Below, piece after piece: positions 1 to 5,999 of a stretch of DNA of 12,262 nt (positions are counted from its first letter, which is position 1; every line of letters begins with the position of its first letter). The position numbers and the translations under genes were made by a program. The notes under the pieces were generated by a model. It was not told the DNA's origin and searched no databases. It saw nothing but the letters and a program-made list of their open reading frames with translations. The DNA comes from JAKAGZ01 sp035266865 (lineage in GTDB: Bacteria; Bacteroidota; Ignavibacteria; Ignavibacteriales; Ignavibacteriaceae): NCBI GenBank assembly GCA_035266865.1, contig DATFMR010000099.1, positions 1 through 12,262 on the forward strand, written 5' to 3'.

Positions 1-234
1 AATTGTTGCGTGTCCGCATAATTCTACTTCAACTGTAGGAGTGAACCAGCGCAAATGATAATCTGCTTTATCCGATTTTCCTAAAAATGCAGTCTCTGCT
101 AGATTCATTTCTTTTGCTATTAACTGCATTTCATTATCGTTTAAGTCCCCGGCAAAAGTTACTCCAGCAGGATTTTCTCCGAATGGTTTATCCGTGAAAG
201 CATCTATTTGAAAAATATTAATCTTTTTTGCCAT
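1..234 (-). CDS. PhzF family isomerase/epimerase-like protein (N-terminal part)
   Basis: The first 78 codons of a gene that runs off the left edge. The translation has the N-terminal hallmarks of the PhzF/DapF-fold family: a DAFTDKPFGENPAG segment at residues 11-24, MNLAETAF at 43-50, LRWFTPTVEVELCGHAT at 61-77. The Glu at residue 47 matches the position of the family's catalytic acid. Relatives are cytoplasmic enzymes related to phenazine-biosynthesis PhzF and diaminopimelate epimerase, but most members outside phenazine clusters have unknown substrates, so no reaction is assigned. The ATG at 234 lies 17 bp inside the end of surE, with a GAGG ribosome-binding sequence inside the last surE codons, which suggests a translationally coupled surE-phzF-like operon. 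Family membership is secure; the substrate is not. Confidence 0.9.
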   Translation of the reverse strand, partial: MAKKINIFQIDAFTDKPFGENPAGVTFAGDLNDNEMQLIAKEMNLAETAFLGKSDKADYHLRWFTPTVEVELCGHATI

Positions 235-997
235 TTAGCAAATCCTCAATCTTCCACGATTTCACTCTTTTATATGTTTCATAATCCGTAAGATCGAAAT
301 GAATTGGCGTAACCGAAACATAATTTTTCTTAATTGCAGCCTGGTCGGATTCAATATCTTTATCCATTTCGAGCAGGTTACCTGTCAGCCAGTAATAATC
401 TTTTCCGTAAGGGTCCTGTCTTTTTTCATAAATATCATCCCATTTCGATTTACCCTGTTTCGTAAGTAAAATTCCGGCAATTTCTGATTCCGGAACATCC
501 GGAACATTTACATTTAAAAGTGTACCGAGAGGGATATCTTTCCCGGCAATTTCCTTAGCTAAAAGTCTTGCAATTTTAGCGGCAAACCTAAAATCAGTTA
601 CGGAATGATTAGTAACAGATATTGCAATTGACGGAATATCCATTATTGCTGCCTCGCGCGCAGCCGAAACTGTTCCGGAATAAATAATATTTATCGCGGT
701 GTTTGAACCATGGTTAATACCTGAAACCACAAGATCGGGCGGTTCTTGCATTAAATTCCTGATGCCGATTTTAACACAGTCAGCGGGAGTTCCGTCCACG
801 GCAAAACCAAAAAAGTTTCCATTGTTGTAATGTTTTACTACCCTGAGAGGGTAATGCATTGTAATTGCATGTCCCACAGCACTTTGCTCGTGAAGAGGAG
901 CCACAACTATTACCTCGGCAATTTCACTTAAAGATTTTGCAAGAATCTGAATACCCGGCGATCCAATTCCATCATCGTTGCAGACAAGTATGCGCAA
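218..997 (-). CDS. surE: 5'/3'-nucleotidase SurE
   Basis: SurE is a cytoplasmic, metal-dependent phosphatase that removes phosphate from nucleoside 5'- and 3'-monophosphates; some homologues also trim short polyphosphate. The 259-residue product has the usual family length. It shows NDDG at residues 7-10, with D8 and D9 as metal ligands, S39 in EQSA, and N95 in the SGINHGSNT motif, matching the ligand positions known in Thermotoga SurE. The conserved YSGTVSAAREAA stretch follows at about 106-117. The start codon is TTG at 997: an in-frame stop lies two codons upstream and an AGGA sits 6 nt before it, so no ATG start is possible without truncation. The 3' end overlaps the PhzF-like gene by 17 bp. 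Function is firmly assigned by family. Confidence 0.96.
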   Translation of the reverse strand: MRILVCNDDGIGSPGIQILAKSLSEIAEVIVVAPLHEQSAVGHAITMHYPLRVVKHYNNGNFFGFAVDGTPADCVKIGIRNLMQEPPDLVVSGINHGSNTAINIIYSGTVSAAREAAIMDIPSIAISVTNHSVTDFRFAAKIARLLAKEIAGKDIPLGTLLNVNVPDVPESEIAGILLTKQGKSKWDDIYEKRQDPYGKDYYWLTGNLLEMDKDIESDQAAIKKNYVSVTPIHFDLTDYETYKRVKSWKIEDLLNGKKD

Positions 998-1286
998 TTT
1001 TTATCCTGTTTCCTGTTAAAATGAATCATTAATATACTATTAAAAGGATATACTCTCAATTGAAGAAGGGAGCAGGCAGCATACTAAATTCAGGAATTTG
1101 TTATTCCGGACAAGCCTGTGCCGATTGGCTGTCTGATAAATAGCTATTGTACCTGATTTTTTTATGGTGTAGATTCTTTTACCAAACAGTTCTGATTTGG
1201 GGAACCAACGATTTAGATATAAAGGGGAGTAATTTCAGTATTAGTAATAGTCATGTGCATAATTAAATAGCAGGATAGAAAAATAT
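998..1286. other. divergent intergenic spacer, surE / cupin gene
   Basis: A 289-bp spacer between genes transcribed away from each other, so promoters for both should lie here. I could not identify a convincing promoter pair of either the E. coli type or the Bacteroidota TTG/TAnnTTTG type. An AGGA at 1004-1007 (minus-strand sense) serves surE, and AGGA at 1272-1275 lies 11 nt before the cupin ATG. A short open stretch on the plus strand (1033-1146) is discussed in the findings; it has no proper start and is not called as a gene. Confidence 0.5.
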
Positions 1287-1874
1287 ATGAAAAGAAAGAA
1301 ATTTATTTTGGGCACATTATTATTGCCCCCAATAACCCTTATAGCTAAAGTGAATAATAATATCTCTATGTTTTTTGAAAAAGAAATAATTATGCGTACA
1401 GCAAAAGGATTTAAAGTAAATTCCGGGGAAGCCAGATTTGGGGGAAAATACAAAATGAAAGGAGTTACTTTAAATAATCTGGATATAAAGATAAGTGGAA
1501 AAGATACTGATGGTGAACTTGCAGTATTTGAACAAACCGGATATACTCCCAACGGAGGACCACCATTTCATATACATATTAATCAAGATGAATGGTTTTT
1601 TATAACTGAAGGTGAATATCTATTCCAGGTCGGTGAAGAGAGATATTCAATGAAAGCCGGGGAAACTATATTTCTTCCCCGAAATATTCCACACGCATTC
1701 ATTCAATTAACGGAAAAAGCAAAGACGATTGTTTCCTATTTGCCTGCAGGTAAAATGGAAGATTTTTTTAAGACAACAGATTCCTGGGCAACACCACCAT
1801 CGAAAGAAGAAATTACTAAAGCATTCGAAGATAATGGAATGAAGATTGTTGGACCACCTTTAAAAATTGAATAA
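1287..1874 (+). CDS. Cupin-domain protein, possibly exported
   Basis: A single-domain cupin of 195 residues. Cupin motif 1 is seen as HIH at residues 95-97 with E102, and motif 2 as GETIFLPRNIPHAF at 125-138 with H136. Together H95, H97, E102 and H136 form the expected metal site of quercetinase-like cupins. The N-terminus (MKRKKFILGT, then a hydrophobic run to about residue 20) resembles the signal peptides of related exported cupins, but it has RK rather than a twin arginine and a weak cleavage region, so export is uncertain. Internal ATGs at 1370 or 1392 would give a cytoplasmic form that keeps the whole cupin fold. The substrate cannot be told from sequence; dioxygenase, isomerase and sugar- or ligand-binding roles all occur in this family. 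It appears to be a stand-alone transcription unit or the first gene of a short one. Confidence 0.88.
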   Translation: MKRKKFILGTLLLPPITLIAKVNNNISMFFEKEIIMRTAKGFKVNSGEARFGGKYKMKGVTLNNLDIKISGKDTDGELAVFEQTGYTPNGGPPFHIHINQDEWFFITEGEYLFQVGEERYSMKAGETIFLPRNIPHAFIQLTEKAKTIVSYLPAGKMEDFFKTTDSWATPPSKEEITKAFEDNGMKIVGPPLKIE

Positions 1875-1885
1875 TTATTTAATGA

Positions 1886-2028
1886 ATGTTAGAAAGACCA
1901 AAAGTTAACATAGCCGACCAATCAACCGGACGCCCTGACAGATTTATCTTCCTTTGGGGGGAACTGAAAGGTGGTTAGCTGCCACGGCTTTTGATGCAAT
2001 ATTAAAAAAGGAGATTCAAAATAATTAA
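1886..2028 (+). pseudogene. possible frameshifted remnant of a small gene
   Basis: Two protein-like reading segments lie end to end in different frames between the cupin gene and the methyltransferase-like gene. The first begins at ATG 1886 (MLERPKVNIADQ...) and stops at TAG 1976-1978 after WGELKGG. The second, in another frame, reads GTERWLAATAFDAILKKE from about 1957 and stops at TAA 2026-2028. A single indel near 1955-1972, which includes a run of six G, would join them into roughly 47 codons. The segment is visibly less AT-rich than the spacers around it. I recognise no family. It could be a decayed gene, a real frameshifted gene, or chance; confidence is low. Confidence 0.22.
2008..2013 (+). 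promoter_or_regulatory. ribosome binding site (AAGGAG) supporting a non-canonical start
   Basis: AAGGAG is one of the best Shine-Dalgarno matches in the window. It stands 7 nt before an ATA (2021) and 10 nt before an ATT (2024), both in frame with the methyltransferase-like gene. The first standard start codon in that frame (TTG 2078) is 64 nt away, too far to be served by this site. Confidence 0.55.
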
Positions 2029-2455
2029 ATATATATCCAGATTTGCTCTTCCAATACTGGTCATTTCTATTATTATTTTGTTGATTACAGGAAACTTTCT
2101 ATCAGTTTCACCATATATAATAATTGGACAATTGCTCTGTGTTGGTTTTAATATCTGGGCCCGGCGTAGTTTTCAAAAAAATCAGTTCAGTATTCATGCG
2201 GAACCTTCAAATGGTTCGCTTCTTACGGTAGGTCCGTATAAATACGTTCGTCATCCTATGTATACTGCAGCATTATTTCTTGTCTGGATAAGTATTTCTG
2301 TTCATTTGTCAATATTGACTATTTCAATTGCAGTAGTTGTAACACTGGTAACTGCATTCCGAATTGTTAGTGAAGAAAAATTACTTTCCTTGCGATTCTC
2401 TGATTATTCAAATTATAAATTAAAAACTAAAGCTATTATCCCGTTTTTATTCTGA
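2024..2455 (+). CDS. Isoprenylcysteine carboxyl methyltransferase-like membrane protein
   Basis: A small integral membrane methyltransferase of the ICMT/PEMT superfamily, expected to use S-adenosylmethionine on a lipid-like or thiol substrate; bacterial members mostly have unknown substrates. With the ATT start the product is 143 residues. A first hydrophobic helix covers about residues 8-22 and a second about 28-45. The signature GPYKYVRHPMY is at 70-80, another membrane segment at about 81-112, and the C-terminal R-x3-EE (113-118) and YSNY (128-131) elements of the SAM-binding region follow. The first ATG/GTG/TTG is TTG 2078, which would cut off most of the first helix. A strong ribosome binding site upstream instead favours ATT 2024 or ATA 2021. 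The protein is near the short end of the family, but the catalytic signatures are intact. The family call is good; the start is inferred. Confidence 0.82.
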   Translation: MKYISRFALPILVISIIILLITGNFLSVSPYIIIGQLLCVGFNIWARRSFQKNQFSIHAEPSNGSLLTVGPYKYVRHPMYTAALFLVWISISVHLSILTISIAVVVTLVTAFRIVSEEKLLSLRFSDYSNYKLKTKAIIPFLF

Positions 2456-2495
2456 AGATTTTATTATATGATATTGACTAGAAATTAGCGCCCAG

Positions 2496-2528
2496 GTCAC
2501 ATCTCAAACGGAACGCCGTTACGATGAC
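2496..2528. repeat. imperfect palindrome in spacer before pgeF
   Basis: A hairpin-forming sequence with a perfect core AACGG-AACG-CCGTT (2507-2520) and outer arms GTCACATC / GATGAC that pair with a 2-nt bulge. It lies in the 181-bp spacer between the methyltransferase-like gene and pgeF. There is no T-tract, so it is a poor intrinsic terminator and might be a small dispersed repeat. Only one copy is seen in this window. Confidence 0.35.
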
Positions 2529-2636
2529 ATCCCCCGCACTCTATCTAATATTATAAAATTATACAACTTATCTACTGTGCGTACTTTAAATAAATTTTAC
2601 TAATTTAGCTGTCAGTTTATTAATCTAAAGTAGCGA

Positions 2637-3365
2637 GTGAAAATCCTAAAAGCACAAATATTTAAAAGTTACCCTGAAATTACTTTCGGTTTCAGTACAA
2701 AGGACGGATTAAACCGTCCCGCACCTTATTATTTTAACCTTTCATTTTCTGTTGGTGACGATCCCGGAATAGTCGAAGAAAACCGCAGGGAATTTTTCAG
2801 TGAATTTGGATTGGATCTTGAAAATGTTGCAATTCAAAGACAAATTCACAGTGATATTGTTACTTATGTTACGAAAGGTGGAGTTATCGGCGAAAGTGAT
2901 GCGATGATAACGGATAAGAAAAACCTCGGGCTTGCGATTGGCGTTGCCGACTGCACTCCGATATTTATATATGATAAAAAGGAAAAAATTATTGCCGGTG
3001 TCCATTCCGGGTGGAGAGGAACAGAAAAGAAAATATTGTTAAAAACTCTGGATAAAATGAAAAATAATTTTAAAAGTTTTCCGGAATATTTAATTGTTTT
3101 TATGGGCCCTTCAATTTGCGGTGATAATTATGAAGTCGGGAAAGAATTTGAAAATTATTTTGATGAAAAATATCTAAAACCTTCCGGTGAAAAATATTTA
3201 CTTGATGTAGGGAAAGTAAACTATGATATGCTAATTGAATTTGGAATTCCTAAAAAAAATATAGAAGTCTCTGAATTATGTACTTATGAAAATAAAAATC
3301 TGCATTCCTACAGGCGTGATGGGAAAAAATCCGGCAGGGCAATGGGCGTGATTGTGATGAAATAA
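2637..3365 (+). CDS. pgeF: Peptidoglycan editing factor PgeF / multicopper polyphenol oxidase (laccase-domain, YfiH family)
   Basis: A cytoplasmic protein of the YfiH/DUF152 family. Members were named laccase-like; E. coli PgeF (YfiH) prevents mis-incorporation of L-Ser into peptidoglycan stem peptides, and others act as purine nucleoside phosphorylase/adenosine deaminase enzymes. At 242 residues it has normal length. The metal-site triad is visible: H71 in RQIHSD, C106 in GVADCTP and H123 in AGVHSGWRG. The C-terminal SYRRDGKKSGRAMG block is also typical. The start is GTG 2637: a TAG lies two codons upstream and the next in-frame ATG is about 90 codons in. Only a weak purine stretch precedes it. 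The EamA gene begins 4 bp downstream, so the two are probably co-transcribed. The family is certain; which of the described activities applies here is not. Confidence 0.93.
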   Translation: MKILKAQIFKSYPEITFGFSTKDGLNRPAPYYFNLSFSVGDDPGIVEENRREFFSEFGLDLENVAIQRQIHSDIVTYVTKGGVIGESDAMITDKKNLGLAIGVADCTPIFIYDKKEKIIAGVHSGWRGTEKKILLKTLDKMKNNFKSFPEYLIVFMGPSICGDNYEVGKEFENYFDEKYLKPSGEKYLLDVGKVNYDMLIEFGIPKKNIEVSELCTYENKNLHSYRRDGKKSGRAMGVIVMK

Positions 3366-3369
3366 ATTT

Positions 3370-4293
3370 ATGCAGAAAAGCACTATTAAAATAATTCTAA
3401 TTTATGCGGTTGCCTGTATGATGTGGGGATCAACCTGGATGGCAATTCGTGTAAGCCTAAATTCACTTACTCCATTCGTTTCCTGCGGACTGAGATTTCT
3501 GCTTGCTTCATTTTTTGTAATAGCACTGGTAAAGATAAGAGGAATAAAAATTCAGACAGATAAATTGTCGATGACTCTTTACCTGGTAATGGGATTATTT
3601 TCTTTTGTAATTCCGTTTGGACTTGTTTACTGGGGTGAGCAGTATGTTCCGTCAGGGCTGGCTTCAGTTTTGTTTGCGGTTAATCCATTCTTTGTCGCTA
3701 TTTTTTCCTATTACTTTATTGTAAATGAAAATGTTGGCGCGCACAAAATCATCGGAATTGTTTTAGGCTTTGCCGGAATTCTTATAATATTTTCCGAAAA
3801 TATTTTAGGCGATATTAAAATTTACATACCCGGCATGCTGGCGATTATCGGCAGTGCAATTATGCAGGGCGGACTGCAGGTTACAATGAAAAAACATGGC
3901 GGACATTTAAATCCCCTCTCGATGAATTTTCTTCCAATGCTTTTTGCCGGCGTTGTTATGCTCGGTTTTGGATTGCTCGTGGAAGATACCAGCAGGCTGG
4001 TATTTGATCTAAGTGCTTATTTATCAGTAGGTTACCTGGCTTTTTTCGGGAGTCTTGTAACATTTACTTCATATTACTGGCTGCTGAAAAGAGTAAGCGT
4101 GGTAGTTTTATCTTTAATTGCTTTTATTACCCCGATAATTGCATTAATTTTAGGGTGGGTATTCCTGGATGAGGAATTATCCTCCCGGCACGTGATTGGC
4201 AGCCTTATAGTTTTGACAGGATTACTGATTGCGATTCTTGGAAATTTCAGGTCACTAAAAAAAATTAAGCTGTTAAAAAAACAAGCGGTTTGA
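3370..4293 (+). CDS. EamA/DMT-superfamily transporter
   Basis: A polytopic inner-membrane protein of 307 residues, the usual length for drug/metabolite exporters with two EamA repeats. About ten hydrophobic helices can be traced, near residues 8-27, 35-54, 68-88, 94-116, 125-141, 152-172, 185-203, 215-237, 244-264 and 275-292, ending in a lysine-rich cytoplasmic tail. The MWGSTWMAIRVSL segment in helix 1, the SCGLRFLLA segment in helix 2 and ITPIIALILGWVFLDEE near helix 9 are characteristic. Family members export amino acids, metabolites or drugs; nothing in the sequence or neighbourhood fixes the substrate. It follows pgeF by 4 bp and is followed by a spacer with two hairpins that may end or process the transcript. 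Confidence 0.92.
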   Translation: MQKSTIKIILIYAVACMMWGSTWMAIRVSLNSLTPFVSCGLRFLLASFFVIALVKIRGIKIQTDKLSMTLYLVMGLFSFVIPFGLVYWGEQYVPSGLASVLFAVNPFFVAIFSYYFIVNENVGAHKIIGIVLGFAGILIIFSENILGDIKIYIPGMLAIIGSAIMQGGLQVTMKKHGGHLNPLSMNFLPMLFAGVVMLGFGLLVEDTSRLVFDLSAYLSVGYLAFFGSLVTFTSYYWLLKRVSVVVLSLIAFITPIIALILGWVFLDEELSSRHVIGSLIVLTGLLIAILGNFRSLKKIKLLKKQAV

Positions 4294-4321
4294 CTGTTCT
4301 ATACGTTTGAAAAATTCAGCT

Positions 4322-4387
4322 TGCCGTTCCCGTGAAAACGGGAATCTATTATAACTGATTTGGATTCCCACTTTCGTGGGAATGACA
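4322..4387. repeat. inverted pair of dRS3-like palindromic repeats
   Basis: Two 27-bp units, 4322-4348 and 4361-4387, face each other across a 12-bp spacer. Each contains a palindrome of the form (A/G)TTCCC-N8-GGGAAT, the architecture of neisserial dRS3 and related REP-like repeats. Unit 1 folds as TTCCCGT-GAAA-ACGGGAA; unit 2, read on the minus strand, folds as ATTCCCAC-GAAA-GTGGGAAT. Aligned in the same orientation they agree at 20 of 27 positions. Four of the seven differences are paired changes within the stem that keep it intact. The pair sits in the EamA-folB spacer and could also act on transcript ends. Confidence 0.75.
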
Positions 4388-4437
4388 AACAAAAAAATAA
4401 TTTTTAATAATCTCTGTTAATATTACCGGATTGTTTT

Positions 4438-4809
4438 ATGCAAAACATTATAAGAATTAAAAATGCAACTTTTTATGGTTACCATGGTGTTTTATCTGAA
4501 GAACAGGCTGTGGGTGGAAAGTTTGAGGCAGATGTAGATATTTATACAAACTTTACCGAAGCTGCACAAAAAGATAGTTTGAAACAAACTATCGATTACC
4601 AGGAAGTTTATGCGTTTATGTACAAGCTGGCGCTTGAAAAAAAATATTATTTGATTGAAGCACTGGCAAACACAATAGCTGATGAATTAGTTAAAAAATA
4701 TTCGCAAATTGAAAAAATCGCTGTTCGTGTAAGGAAACACAATCCTCCGATGGGCGGAGTTGTTGACAGCGTCGAAGTTGAAGTCGTAAAAAACAGGGAA
4801 GACCTGTAA
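4438..4809 (+). CDS. folB: Dihydroneopterin aldolase FolB
   Basis: FolB converts 7,8-dihydroneopterin to 6-hydroxymethyl-7,8-dihydropterin and glycolaldehyde in folate synthesis; it is a cytoplasmic octamer. The 123-residue length is standard. Key residues fall at the same numbers as in the Staphylococcus aureus enzyme: E22 in LSEEQ, Y54 in TIDYQEV, E74 in LIEALAN and the catalytic K100 in RVRKHNPPMGG. The substrate of the next enzyme, FolK, is its product, and folK follows after 13 bp, so the two form a functional pair. The ATG is preceded by a long AT-rich leader with no clear Shine-Dalgarno sequence. This is the first gene of a compact run that extends to the Ppx/GppA gene. Confidence 0.97.
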   Translation: MQNIIRIKNATFYGYHGVLSEEQAVGGKFEADVDIYTNFTEAAQKDSLKQTIDYQEVYAFMYKLALEKKYYLIEALANTIADELVKKYSQIEKIAVRVRKHNPPMGGVVDSVEVEVVKNREDL

Positions 4810-4810
4810 C

Positions 4811-4815
4811 GGGAG
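4811..4815 (+). promoter_or_regulatory. ribosome binding site (GGGAG) that decides the folK start
   Basis: GGGAG lies just after the folB stop and 7 nt before ATT 4823. It is the only Shine-Dalgarno-like sequence before the conserved folK N-terminus, and an in-frame TAG at 4817-4819 prevents any start further upstream. It therefore points to ATT 4823 as the start codon. Confidence 0.65.
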
Positions 4816-4822
4816 ATAGGTA

Positions 4823-5335
4823 ATTAATAATATCGCATTCATAGCGCTCGGTTCAAATAAAGGAGATAAATTTTCTTATTTAAATAAAGCAATAGAAGAA
4901 ATTAATCTTCAGAAAAACAGCAACGTTGTAAATGTTTCTTCTGTTTATGAAACGAGACCATTTGGCTCTAATCCGCAGGATAATTATTTAAACGCAGTTG
5001 CTAAAATTGAAACTGATCTTTCATTAAAAAATTTGTTTATATTTTTAAAAAACCTCGAAAAGAAATTAGGAAGAACTGAAAGTTTCAAATGGGGTCCGAG
5101 AGAAATTGATCTCGATCTTCTTTTTTTTAATGACGAAATATATTCCGATGAAGAAGTAACGGTTCCGCATAGTGGAATTGCTCAGAGAGATTTCGTGCTG
5201 ACACCGCTAAACCAGATAGAACCGGAGCTTTTTCATCCTGTTTTAAAGCAAAAAATTTCGGATATTAGTATTTCAGAATCCGATAAGACAATAATCAGAG
5301 TAATTAATCAGCAAATTCCAATAAAAACAGGCTGA
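4823..5335 (+). CDS. folK: 2-amino-4-hydroxy-6-hydroxymethyldihydropteridine pyrophosphokinase FolK, non-canonical start
   Basis: FolK (HPPK) transfers pyrophosphate from ATP to 6-hydroxymethyl-dihydropterin, the step after FolB. With the ATT start the product is 170 residues, normal for the family. The conserved N-terminus AFIALGSNKGDK is at residues 5-16, SSVYETRPFG at 39-48, NYLNAVAKIET at 54-64, and the HPPK signature KWGPREIDLDLL at 89-100 with metal-binding D96 and D98. VPHSGIAQRDFVLTPL follows at 114-129. No ATG, GTG or TTG occurs in frame between the upstream stop (4817-4819) and TTG 5033, which would delete the first 70 residues and much of the active site. Initiation at ATT, 7 nt after GGGAG, is the best explanation. 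The deoxynucleoside kinase begins 2 bp after the folK stop. Confidence 0.94.
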   Translation: MNNIAFIALGSNKGDKFSYLNKAIEEINLQKNSNVVNVSSVYETRPFGSNPQDNYLNAVAKIETDLSLKNLFIFLKNLEKKLGRTESFKWGPREIDLDLLFFNDEIYSDEEVTVPHSGIAQRDFVLTPLNQIEPELFHPVLKQKISDISISESDKTIIRVINQQIPIKTG

Positions 5336-5337
5336 AA

Positions 5338-5997
5338 TTGGACGAAAATAAAAAAGTCAGATTTATTGCAATTGAAGGAGTGATCGGCGCCGGGAAAACC
5401 TCTCTTGCAAAGAAACTAAAAGAGAAACTGAATGCCGAGCTTATCCTTGAGCAATTCGAGGTAAATCCTTTCCTTGAAAAATTTTACGGCGACAGGAAAA
5501 GATACGCTTTCCAGACCCAGATGTTTTTCCTGATTAACAGGTACAAACAGCAGCAGGAACTAAACCAGGAAAATCTTTTTACTGAATTTTTGGTCAGCGA
5601 TTATGTGTTTGAAAAAGACAGGATCTTTGCTTATCTAAACCTGAATGGAGAGGAGTTAAAGTTGTACGAAAATATCTTTCCTCTTCTTTCCAGGAATTTG
5701 AGAAACCCGGACCTTGTAATTTATCTTCAATCCGGTGTTGAAAGACTAATGTATAATATCAAAAAAAGAAGCAGAAAGATTGAAAAAAATCTTACAAAAA
5801 ATTATATAGAGGAATTAAGCGAAGCCTATAACCATTTCTTTTTTCGTTATACAACTACCCCATTATTAATTGTGAACTCTACAGAGATTGATTTTGTTAA
5901 TAGTGAAAAAGATTTTGAAGAATTATATAAACAAATATTCAGGCGAGACAGGGGTATGACTGAATATTTTAAACCCGAATCCAGAAGAGTTGAATAA
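5338..5997 (+). CDS. Deoxynucleoside kinase (dCK/dGK/TK2-like family)
   Basis: A cytoplasmic salvage kinase that phosphorylates deoxynucleosides with ATP or another NTP. The 219-residue product carries the Walker A loop GVIGAGKTS at residues 14-22, an acidic/aromatic substrate-site segment ILEQFEVNPFLEKFY, the SDYVFEKDRIFA stretch that corresponds to the family's D/E-R-S region, and NPDLVIYLQ, after which a basic lid-like segment (KKRSRKIEKN) follows. Substrate preference (deoxyadenosine, deoxyguanosine, deoxycytidine or thymidine) cannot be read safely. The start is TTG 5338, the first standard start after an in-frame stop at 5305-5307, with AGG 6 nt upstream. It lies 2 bp after folK, so the folate and nucleotide-salvage genes are probably co-expressed; both feed deoxynucleotide supply. 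Confidence 0.92.
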   Translation: MDENKKVRFIAIEGVIGAGKTSLAKKLKEKLNAELILEQFEVNPFLEKFYGDRKRYAFQTQMFFLINRYKQQQELNQENLFTEFLVSDYVFEKDRIFAYLNLNGEELKLYENIFPLLSRNLRNPDLVIYLQSGVERLMYNIKKRSRKIEKNLTKNYIEELSEAYNHFFFRYTTTPLLIVNSTEIDFVNSEKDFEELYKQIFRRDRGMTEYFKPESRRVE

Positions 5998-5999
5998 AA

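Noticed and set aside
1..1000. Phenazine biosynthesis cluster, from the PhzF-like gene
   Set aside because: Only PhzF homology is seen, next to surE and without other phz genes; PhzF-family proteins are widespread in bacteria that make no phenazines.
1241..1552. Minus-strand open frame of 103 codons opposite the cupin gene
   Set aside because: It lies antisense to the well-supported cupin coding sequence, has a low-complexity F/S/I/L-rich translation typical of an antisense shadow, and shows no family motif.
4322..4387. Start of a CRISPR array
   Set aside because: There are only two units, they are inverted relative to each other, the gap is 12 bp, and no cas gene is near; this is a palindromic repeat pair, not an array.
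5033..5335. A 100-codon folK beginning at TTG 5033
   Set aside because: This would delete the conserved first 70 residues (GSN and VYETRPFG regions) that are clearly encoded upstream without any stop; it is an artefact of requiring a standard start codon.
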